From positions 147,097 to 211,096 of the forward strand of contig JACJYM010000005.1 in NCBI GenBank assembly GCA_020636155.1: a stretch of 64,000 bases of DNA, given 5' to 3'. The notes beneath the pieces were generated by a model. That model was not told the origin of the DNA. It ran no database searches and saw only the letters and a list, made by a program, of their open reading frames with translations. A program made the position numbers and the translations under genes. Of this stretch, positions 53,850-61,452 are shown piece by piece (position 1 is the stretch's first letter; each line of letters opens with the position of its first letter). This DNA comes from Lewinellaceae bacterium (GTDB lineage Bacteria; Bacteroidota; Bacteroidia; Chitinophagales; Saprospiraceae).

Positions 53850-56708
53850 TTAATCCTTTGAAATTTCAAAATCTTGATTCAATTTTTCCTTTCCATAAGT
53901 TAATACTACCTTATATTTACCAATGGTCGGAATGACATTTCCATTTTCTGATTTTTTGGCTCTATTGCCATTTAGATATGATTTTTGAAATTCTTTAATA
54001 GCACCCTCATCTATTACTAAATCAAGAGTGTAATTACCGACTCCTTTTAGTAATTTAATATTCTGTGAATGCAACACTTTATTGTTTAAATTTTCCAGAG
54101 AAAGTACTGCCTCGCCTGTTGTCGGTGAAAAAACACTTATTTCGACATTTGGAAGGTTACTCTTTTTGCTAAAGTTTAATTTAGAATCCCAATGTTCCCG
54201 ATATCTAATTTTTTCCTTGAAGGACATTGATAAATTCATGTTGTTATTAATCGCCATTCGGAGTCCTTCCAGTTTTGCTTTCCAAATACTCCGCCCATGT
54301 GTTCCGATGATGAGTTCATCTTTTCTTTCTTGAATCACCATGTGATGAATAGGTACTTTGGGTAATTCTTCTGAAAAAGGATAAAAATTTAGACCACCAT
54401 CACTCGAAAAATACATACCTCCATCTGTTGCAACGTACAGATTGTTCTTATCTTTTGGATCTTCAACAATGGAATTGATAGGTTCCATTCCGATGCCATT
54501 GGTAATTTTTTCCCAATGTTCACCCCTGTCGTTACTACGATAAAGCATTGGTTCAAAATTGTCCCATCTATATCCATTTAATGCAACATAGACCCGATCC
54601 TTGTCGTATCGTGAAGCCAGTACTACAGAAACCCAAAGATCCAGAGGCAAGTCAGTACCAAGGTCAACCCATCGATACCCAGCGCCATCACTTCTAAATA
54701 CTTTACCATCATCACTGCCTGTATATATCAGCCCAAATTCTAGTGGTGATTCGCTGATGCTGGTCAACGTACCATAAGCGACATCCCCCTTTTTACCACC
54801 ATTTGTTAGATCATCAGAAATCGCAGAAAAGCTTCCTGCACCATCCAGTGATCTCAATAGCTTGTTAGCACCCATATACACGATGTCGGGATTGTGAGGA
54901 GATATAAGAATGGGACTTTGCCAATTCCATCGATACGGATGATCACCCAATTCATGTGAAGGGGTAATATATTTGCTGTCTCCTGACCCCGTTATTTTAT
55001 AATAATTTCCAAATTGGAATCCGGTATAGACCGTTTCGTTATCTCTTGGGTCTATTTGAACTTGCATACCATCGCCACCCATAATCATTTTATAGGGGTA
55101 ATCGCCTTTCATTTGCCATCGGCTATTTTCAGAATAATTGTTTTTGCCTTTCCAGACTCCATTGTCCTGCAATCCACCATAGACATTGTAAGGTTCGTTG
55201 TCATCGACTGCGACATAATAAAATTGACCAACTTGATTTCCAAAGCACTTTGTCCAGTTTTCACCATCGTCATAACTGATGTTTATCCCACCGTCATTAC
55301 CGAGTATGATGTGTCCTTCTCTATTTTGGTCAATCCATAATGCATGGTGATCGACGTGTACATTGTCTCCGTTAATATTTTCCCATGATTTTCCCATATC
55401 CTCCGATTTGAGAATTGGGACACCCATGATGTAAAGTTTATTAGGATTGTATAATTGACTTCTTATTTGTCCGAAGTAGTATCCATAAGAATAGTACAAT
55501 CCATCTAAATAACCATCATGGGTACGAGTCCACTTTTGTGTATCAAAATCATACAAATAGACTTCTGCACCGATGACGTCTGTATCAAACAGGAGGCTAT
55601 TGGCATCTTCCAAATAGGTTTTCATATCTCTAGGAACTATTTCATCCTGATCCACTTTTTCTTTAAGAAATGCCGCATCGTACTTTTCAGGAAATCCATT
55701 GTCTTTGAGGAAATTGACAAGTAAGGAATCCTCCAAATTCAAAAATTCCTCTTTGGTCATTTTTTCGAAATCCTCTTTTTTCAATTTTTTATCCTCTATC
55801 TTAATTTCATCCTTTGGTCTTCGGTTGTAATTATCAACGACGGCAAAAAGATAGTCTTTTCCATTCTTTTTGGACAGACTGAGACCTATTCTTCCTGTGC
55901 CATTTCCTTGTGGAAAATTAGAAATACTATCCGTCAATAATTGCCAACTCTCTGCGCCATCTTGACTATAATAGATTCCAGAACCACTGCCTGATTCGTT
56001 AAAATTCCAAGCTTTTCTATCTCTTTGCCAAGTGGCAGCATATAATTTACTGGGTACTTCTGGGTCTATAATCATGTCTACGACCCCTGTAGAATCATTG
56101 ATATACAATGTCTTATGCCAATGCAAGCCACCATCCGTAGTTTTAAACACTCCTCTTTCTTCATTTTTAGAATATAGATGACCTAGTACGGCGACATAAA
56201 GGGTCAAAGAATCATTTGGATCTTGAATAATCCGTCCAATATGATGGCTGTCTTCCAATCCGCGATGAGTCCAAGTACGACCTTTATCATAGCTTACATA
56301 AATACCTGTACCCGAGTAGGATGATCGACTGCTGTTGACCTCACCCGTAGCCACCCAAATAGTTCCGGTATTCCAATTTACTGCAATATCTCCTATCGTC
56401 ATCGTCTCATTTCTATCAAAAAGTGGTGTGAAACTGGTGCCATTATTATCAGTGTACCACAATCCCCCGGAGGCATAGGCGACATAAAACTCCGTCGCAT
56501 TGTTAGGATTGACATCCAAATCGGCAACACGACCACCGAACACACTTGGACCAATACATTGCACAGGATAATGCAAAAAGGGAGAATTACCAAAAGAGTC
56601 CATTTTAGTCAATACACTAGTCATTCTAGAGTTTGGAGAAGTGGGAATCACTTGTGATTGACCTAATTGGACAATCATTAATAATAAGCACATTAATATC
56701 GTTCTCAT
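53850..56708 (-). CDS. Secreted Asp-box (VPS10/sortilin-like) beta-propeller protein
   Basis: The 952-residue product starts with a signal peptide (MRTILMCLLLMIVQLGQSQ). From residue 45 to 800 it carries many Asp-box units, among them SYDKGRTW, TTDGGLHW, SQDGAESW, SEDMGKSW, SYDDGENW, SNDRGEHW and SSDGGLNF, the pattern of a ten-bladed sortilin-like or exo-glycosidase-like propeller. A Glu-rich lysine-rich insert lies at about 290-330. The last 130 residues (SVFSPTTGEAVLSLENL) form a separate C-terminal region without the T9SS YPNP motif. Such proteins are annotated as glycosyl hydrolases or VPS10 proteins, but no catalytic residues are evident. No frameshift seen. Confidence 0.85.
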   Translation of the reverse strand: MRTILMCLLLMIVQLGQSQVIPTSPNSRMTSVLTKMDSFGNSPFLHYPVQCIGPSVFGGRVADLDVNPNNATEFYVAYASGGLWYTDNNGTSFTPLFDRNETMTIGDIAVNWNTGTIWVATGEVNSSRSSYSGTGIYVSYDKGRTWTHRGLEDSHHIGRIIQDPNDSLTLYVAVLGHLYSKNEERGVFKTTDGGLHWHKTLYINDSTGVVDMIIDPEVPSKLYAATWQRDRKAWNFNESGSGSGIYYSQDGAESWQLLTDSISNFPQGNGTGRIGLSLSKKNGKDYLFAVVDNYNRRPKDEIKIEDKKLKKEDFEKMTKEEFLNLEDSLLVNFLKDNGFPEKYDAAFLKEKVDQDEIVPRDMKTYLEDANSLLFDTDVIGAEVYLYDFDTQKWTRTHDGYLDGLYYSYGYYFGQIRSQLYNPNKLYIMGVPILKSEDMGKSWENINGDNVHVDHHALWIDQNREGHIILGNDGGINISYDDGENWTKCFGNQVGQFYYVAVDDNEPYNVYGGLQDNGVWKGKNNYSENSRWQMKGDYPYKMIMGGDGMQVQIDPRDNETVYTGFQFGNYYKITGSGDSKYITPSHELGDHPYRWNWQSPILISPHNPDIVYMGANKLLRSLDGAGSFSAISDDLTNGGKKGDVAYGTLTSISESPLEFGLIYTGSDDGKVFRSDGAGYRWVDLGTDLPLDLWVSVVLASRYDKDRVYVALNGYRWDNFEPMLYRSNDRGEHWEKITNGIGMEPINSIVEDPKDKNNLYVATDGGMYFSSDGGLNFYPFSEELPKVPIHHMVIQERKDELIIGTHGRSIWKAKLEGLRMAINNNMNLSMSFKEKIRYREHWDSKLNFSKKSNLPNVEISVFSPTTGEAVLSLENLNNKVLHSQNIKLLKGVGNYTLDLVIDEGAIKEFQKSYLNGNRAKKSENGNVIPTIGKYKVVLTYGKEKLNQDFEISKD

Positions 56709-56781
56709 GTATTTTTGGTATTTCAGTGAGCAAGTTAAAGAGTTATTGTTTGATTTACAAGAGAATGAGACTTTGAATGAT

Positions 56782-57408
56782 TTATTTTAACGGCAATTCT
56801 ACATGTAGATGATCGCCTGTCCCTGTATGTCTCAGAGTATGAAATCCCAATGCGTTGAAATAGTTTTTTATCATGAAATTTTTCAAAAAAGTATTTTCAC
56901 TTGTATTCAAATCAATGGCATGACTATATCCATCAATTTGGATATAATGTCGAGAATTTCTATTGACCTTTAGTCCCATTTGCCTATAATCCATAGGGTT
57001 TCTACTCAAATCGGTAATGATAATATCGGGTTCGATTCTTGCCAATGCACCTACTGCTAACCGCAATACCGGATGTAAGTCATTGAGTTCATTTTTAATA
57101 TTAACTCTGTAATGAGGTAGCTGCGTCCAATCTAAAATTCCATACCACAAAAAGACTATGAGGACAAAAGCGAATGATTTAAACAATACCAACCCCTCAA
57201 ATTCATGCTTAGATTTAGGATAAAATTTTTTCAATATAAACCAACGAATTCCTATGATGTAAGCCAATGCCACACTGGCTCCAATGATGAACCCAAACAT
57301 GTAGTGACCATATCCAAAGGTACTAAACCAAACGGCCACCCAAATCATTACATAAAAAGGGAACAACATCAAAATGAAAAATCCCAAAATTGATAGAATT
57401 ATCTTCAT
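56782..57408 (-). CDS. Membrane protein with a C-terminal M15-peptidase-like domain
   Basis: The roughly 208-residue protein has three membrane segments (about 5-28, 36-54 and 74-94) and then a soluble tail of about 110 residues. The tail shows the layout of M15-type (D-alanyl-D-alanine carboxypeptidase) metal proteins: ITDLSRNPMDYRQMGLKVNRNSRHYIQID, SHAIDLNT, and the end GDHLHVELPLK. The H...D and H-x-H residues would be zinc ligands, but spacing in the first motif differs from S-x-H-x-x-G-x-A-x-D by an insertion. Peptidoglycan cleavage is therefore inference. GTG at 57411 and ATG at 57408 are both possible starts; I chose the ATG. It diverges from the fusion gene downstream. Confidence 0.55.
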   Translation of the reverse strand: MKIILSILGFFILMLFPFYVMIWVAVWFSTFGYGHYMFGFIIGASVALAYIIGIRWFILKKFYPKSKHEFEGLVLFKSFAFVLIVFLWYGILDWTQLPHYRVNIKNELNDLHPVLRLAVGALARIEPDIIITDLSRNPMDYRQMGLKVNRNSRHYIQIDGYSHAIDLNTSENTFLKNFMIKNYFNALGFHTLRHTGTGDHLHVELPLK

Positions 57409-57458
57409 CACAATTTTTTATCATCATTTAAAACGTACAAAAGTTGTCCAATTATTGT

Positions 57459-57466
57459 TAATTTTG
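57459..57466 (+). promoter_or_regulatory. -7 promoter box of the S8-GH9 gene
   Basis: TAATTTTG matches all defined positions of the Bacteroidota -7 box and lies 21 bases before the ATG at 57488, the start with the good signal peptide. No good -33 box is visible. The position argues against use of the in-frame ATG at 57374, which overlaps the divergent membrane-protein gene. Confidence 0.45.
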
Positions 57467-57487
57467 GTTTCAAATGCATTTCTAATT

Positions 57488-60400
57488 ATGGTAAAGACAA
57501 ATTACACGATTTTATCTTTTGTCATTTTTATACAACTTTCATTTCTAGTATCCGGTTTTTCGCAAAATGAATCAACCAAAATAGATCCTATACTGCTCAC
57601 AGAAACATCTGACCTTTTAAATGCCGTAGTTATCCTCAATGAAAACCCTCAATTCAGCACAAAAAATCACATTCATGGAAAGAATAAGAAAGGAGAATAC
57701 GTCGTCTCACAATTGAAAAAAAGATTTAATTCGAATAAAAAAGAACTGTCCAATTTTTTAGATGAAAACAACATCACGCATCGGGAGTTCTACCTTATCA
57801 ACGGATTTTCCATACAGACTTCACTAAAACATATCACCGAGATAGCAAAATTAAAATCGGTAAAACTCATTATCGAAGATGCAAAATATCGAGTTGAAGC
57901 AACAGTAAGCGAAAAAGAAAATGACAATCGGACGACTGAATGGGGCATTGACATGATTAATGCACCAGATGTGTGGGATTTAGGCTATAACGGGAGTGGT
58001 GTCGTAATCGGTGGACAAGACACAGGTTACAAATGGGATCACGAGGCTCTAAAAGAAATGTATCGAGGCTGGGATGGTACAACTGCCACACATGATTATA
58101 ACTGGCACGATGCCATACATGTCGACCCCGACAACAATAATCCATGTGGAACTGACTCTCCTTTCCCTTGTGATGATCATAATCACGGTACACATACGAT
58201 GGGCACGATGGTGGGAGACAACGGGATGGGCAAGCAAATAGGCGTAGCACCTGGTGCCAAGTGGATAGCTTGCCGCAATATGGATCAAGGCGATGGTACC
58301 CTTTCGACATATCTAGAATGCTTTCAGTGGCTATTGGCACCTTACCCCATTGGTGGTGACCCACTAACAGATGGAGACCCTGCCATGGCACCCCACGTAA
58401 TCAATAACTCTTGGGCATGCCCTACCAGTGAGGGCTGTAATAGTTCCAATTTTGAAACTATGCGAGAAGCTGTAGAAACTCTCAAGAATGCCGGTATCGT
58501 CGTAGTAGTCTCTGCCGGAAATAGTGGAAGTGCTTGTCAAACGGTTAATGCCCCCCCTGCCATATTTGAGGAAAGCTTTAGTGTGGGGTCAACCACGAGT
58601 TCTGATGTCATCAGTTCATTTAGCAGCCGTGGCCCTGTTGCAGTAGATGGATCATATAGGTCAAAACCCAATGTATCTGCACCTGGATCCTCCGTATATT
58701 CTTCTATTGCCACAGGGGGCTATGCCACTTATAGCGGCACGAGTATGGCTGGACCACACGTTGTAGGAGCTGTGGCTTTAATCATCAGTGCAAAACCGGA
58801 ACTCGCGGGAGAAGTTGAAACTATAGAAAATCTACTAGAGCAAACGGCTCAGCACCTTACCACAAGTCAAGTATGTGGTGGATTAGATGGTGGTGACATT
58901 CCAAATAATACCTATGGATATGGAAGAATCGATGTCTTAGCAGCCGTCAACAAGGCACTCAAAGAATTCGATGTACCCATCATTAAAGTGGATGCATTTG
59001 GCTATAAACCAAATGCGAAAAAAATTGCAATCCTTTCTAATCCACTCGTTGGTTATAACTCAATGGATACTTATACCCCATCAGGGGTAGTTGATCTAAA
59101 AGATGCTTATACTCATCTTCCAGTTTTTTCTGCCAGTCCAGTGGCATGGAATTCAGGTGCTACGCATACAAGCAGTGGAGATCAAGCATGGAGATTCGAC
59201 TTCACGGCATTCAACACTCCGGGCAAGTACTATGTAGCGGATGGTGCCATAAGAAGTGAAGACTTTTTTATCGCAGATACAGTATATCATGACGTCTTGA
59301 ATACTGCTTTTAAAACTTTTTATTATCAGCGATGTGGTGTGAATAAATTACAATCCATCGTAGGAGCCGCATACCAGGATGGTGCTTGTCATACCGCTGA
59401 TCTAACTTGTAAATTTATCAATGACGAGACGAACACCTCTCTGGAAAAGAATCTCTCAGGAGGATGGCATGATGCCGGAGATTACAATAAGTATGTCAAT
59501 TTTACGGCTGATGTAATTCAGGATTTGTGCTTTTCTTATGAATTCAATCCTGCGGCATGGAATGATGACATGGGCATCCCAGAATCCAGCAATGGCATAC
59601 CCGACTTACTGGACGAAATAAAAGTGGAACTCGATTGGTTATTAAAAATGCAAGATACAGACGGTGGGGTATATTCGTTGGTAGGGGTAAAAAATTATGC
59701 CACGGCCAGTCCACCATCTTCGGATGCGGCTTTGAGATATTATGGTCCTAAAACCACTTCTGCCAGTCTTACCGCTGCGCTATGCTTTTCTGCCGCTTAC
59801 CGTCAATTTTCAAAAATAAACAATCCCGATATCCAAACTTATGCCAGCACTTTGCAATCGGCAGCGATTGCCGCATGGGACTGGGCTATTGCAAATCCAT
59901 CCACTAGCTATTATAATTCTGGTATTATCGCGGCCGGAGAGCAAGAAATATCAGGATATACACTTGATATGAGAAAACTTATTGCAGCCGTACACCTCTA
60001 TGCTGCCACCGGTGATGTTCAATATCTCGATTATGTAGAGTTAAACTATTCTAACTCTCATTTGATACAATGGAATTTTGTCTATCCCTTTGAAAATTTG
60101 GTACAACTGGGATTGGTGTATTTTGCCTCACTTCCACAGGTAGATGCCCTGATTGCTGAGGATATAAGGAATACATTTGTCATAAGCATGGATACGGATA
60201 GCGGTAATATCCCCGCTTTTGACAATGATGTCGACCCCTATTATGCCTATCTTTCTGATGCCAATTATACATGGGGAAGCAACAAAACGAAAACGGATAT
60301 GGGAAATCTATATCGTGCCTATCACAACTATATGTATGACCCATTAATCAATGACGAACTAGAGGAATACTCAGGCACTTATTTGCACTATATACATGGT

Positions 60401-61240
60401 GTTAATCCCAATGGGATTTGTTTTATGAGTAATATGGGTGGAAATGGTGCTGAAAAATCTTGTAATACCATCTATCACTCCTGGTTTAATGATGGAAGTG
60501 CAGCTTGGGATGATGTATTGGAAAGCACTTATGGACCTGCACCGGGATTTATACCGGGTGGTGTCAATCCTACATGGAGTCTAGATGATTGTTGCAATAC
60601 GACTTGTGGCGCCAGTGATCCAGACTGTATCTTACTGTCACCGCCTTCGAGTCAACCGATAGAAAAATCTTACCGCGACTGGAACACCGGATGGCCGCAA
60701 AACTCATGGGAGGTAACAGAGCCTGCCATCTATAGCCAAGCCTCATATTTGGCATTATTGGCCAGTCAAGTGAATCAATATAGCAATGATACGAGTGATC
60801 AATATTCCATAGAAATTTTAGATAAAGACCTGTATTTTTCAACGTTTCCGAAATCCATTATTTTGCAAAGTCCGTCGGGTCTAAAATATTCTATCTCCGT
60901 CACCAATGATGGGGAAATAGAGCTAAACCTGGTAAGCAGTATTGCTGCCAGTACGAGTAAATCAATCAATGCCGGAGTCGCCATAAAATCAGCCGGTCAA
61001 GGCTTAATTATAAAATCTATGGATTTATCTCTTTGGAAAATCAATGCAACCACTCGAGGAAGCCTCCGAGTAGAATCTCTAGCAACATTACCGACCAATT
61101 ATGTAAACCAAATCCATGAAGACCTCCTCATAGACGAATATCCCAATGGCTTAATACTGACCGACGAGACTGGTACCTGTTATAAGCTGACAGTTGATGA
61201 TTCAGGTAAGTTGTATTGTAATCCCACAGGTTGTGATTAA
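57488..61240 (+). CDS. Secreted fusion of subtilisin-like protease (S8) and GH9 endoglucanase
   Basis: The 1250-residue single open frame starts with a signal peptide (MVKTNYTILSFVIFIQLSF, cut near SGFSQ). Residues about 30-140 resemble an I9 propeptide. The S8 domain (about 145-490) has a complete triad: Asp178 in GQDTGYKW, His233 in NHGTHTMG, Ser419 in SGTSMAGPH, with Asn in VINNSWACP. A CelD_N-like Ig domain (KVDAFGYKPNAKKIAI, about 495-600) leads to a GH9 domain (about 600-1095) with Asp662/Asp665 in GGWHDAGDYNKYV, HGVNPNG and Glu1078 in WEVTEPAIYSQASY. Two copies of a C-terminal motif (ILQSPSGLKYSISVTNDGE, ILTDETGTCYKLTVDDSGK) end the chain; no T9SS motif of the YPNP kind is seen. It should degrade cellulose and peptides, possibly releasing one domain by autocleavage. 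There is no stop or frame change between the two enzymes. Confidence 0.9.
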   Translation: MVKTNYTILSFVIFIQLSFLVSGFSQNESTKIDPILLTETSDLLNAVVILNENPQFSTKNHIHGKNKKGEYVVSQLKKRFNSNKKELSNFLDENNITHREFYLINGFSIQTSLKHITEIAKLKSVKLIIEDAKYRVEATVSEKENDNRTTEWGIDMINAPDVWDLGYNGSGVVIGGQDTGYKWDHEALKEMYRGWDGTTATHDYNWHDAIHVDPDNNNPCGTDSPFPCDDHNHGTHTMGTMVGDNGMGKQIGVAPGAKWIACRNMDQGDGTLSTYLECFQWLLAPYPIGGDPLTDGDPAMAPHVINNSWACPTSEGCNSSNFETMREAVETLKNAGIVVVVSAGNSGSACQTVNAPPAIFEESFSVGSTTSSDVISSFSSRGPVAVDGSYRSKPNVSAPGSSVYSSIATGGYATYSGTSMAGPHVVGAVALIISAKPELAGEVETIENLLEQTAQHLTTSQVCGGLDGGDIPNNTYGYGRIDVLAAVNKALKEFDVPIIKVDAFGYKPNAKKIAILSNPLVGYNSMDTYTPSGVVDLKDAYTHLPVFSASPVAWNSGATHTSSGDQAWRFDFTAFNTPGKYYVADGAIRSEDFFIADTVYHDVLNTAFKTFYYQRCGVNKLQSIVGAAYQDGACHTADLTCKFINDETNTSLEKNLSGGWHDAGDYNKYVNFTADVIQDLCFSYEFNPAAWNDDMGIPESSNGIPDLLDEIKVELDWLLKMQDTDGGVYSLVGVKNYATASPPSSDAALRYYGPKTTSASLTAALCFSAAYRQFSKINNPDIQTYASTLQSAAIAAWDWAIANPSTSYYNSGIIAAGEQEISGYTLDMRKLIAAVHLYAATGDVQYLDYVELNYSNSHLIQWNFVYPFENLVQLGLVYFASLPQVDALIAEDIRNTFVISMDTDSGNIPAFDNDVDPYYAYLSDANYTWGSNKTKTDMGNLYRAYHNYMYDPLINDELEEYSGTYLHYIHGVNPNGICFMSNMGGNGAEKSCNTIYHSWFNDGSAAWDDVLESTYGPAPGFIPGGVNPTWSLDDCCNTTCGASDPDCILLSPPSSQPIEKSYRDWNTGWPQNSWEVTEPAIYSQASYLALLASQVNQYSNDTSDQYSIEILDKDLYFSTFPKSIILQSPSGLKYSISVTNDGEIELNLVSSIAASTSKSINAGVAIKSAGQGLIIKSMDLSLWKINATTRGSLRVESLATLPTNYVNQIHEDLLIDEYPNGLILTDETGTCYKLTVDDSGKLYCNPTGCD

Positions 61241-61335
61241 GGAAAGGCGATAACTGCTGAAGTTTTTTACGAGAATAAAACGATTTAACGAAATTTACAA
61301 TTATAATAAAATATACAATTTAATTAAAATAATAT

Positions 61336-61366
61336 TTTGTAATTAAAATTAATGGTGTTATATTTG
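61336..61366 (+). promoter_or_regulatory. Promoter of the broken T9SS gene
   Basis: TTTG at 61336-61339 and TATATTTG at 61359-61366, exactly 19 bases apart, form the best match in the window to the Bacteroidota housekeeping promoter. The start would be about 61372, 80 bases before the ATG at 61453. The rest of the 212-base gap after the fusion gene is A+T-rich and has no other feature that I can see. Confidence 0.65.
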
Positions 61367-61452
61367 AAATAATTCTTGACCTATGTAAAAAATAATCTTT
61401 CTTTTTGCATTCGTTATTTTTATATTTATTTTATCTTAAAAAACATTCTGTT

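Noticed and set aside
57374..57487. Upstream extension of the S8-GH9 frame from an ATG at 57374
   Set aside because: It overlaps the divergent membrane-protein gene, precedes a good -7 promoter box and would bury the signal peptide; the ATG at 57488 is preferred.
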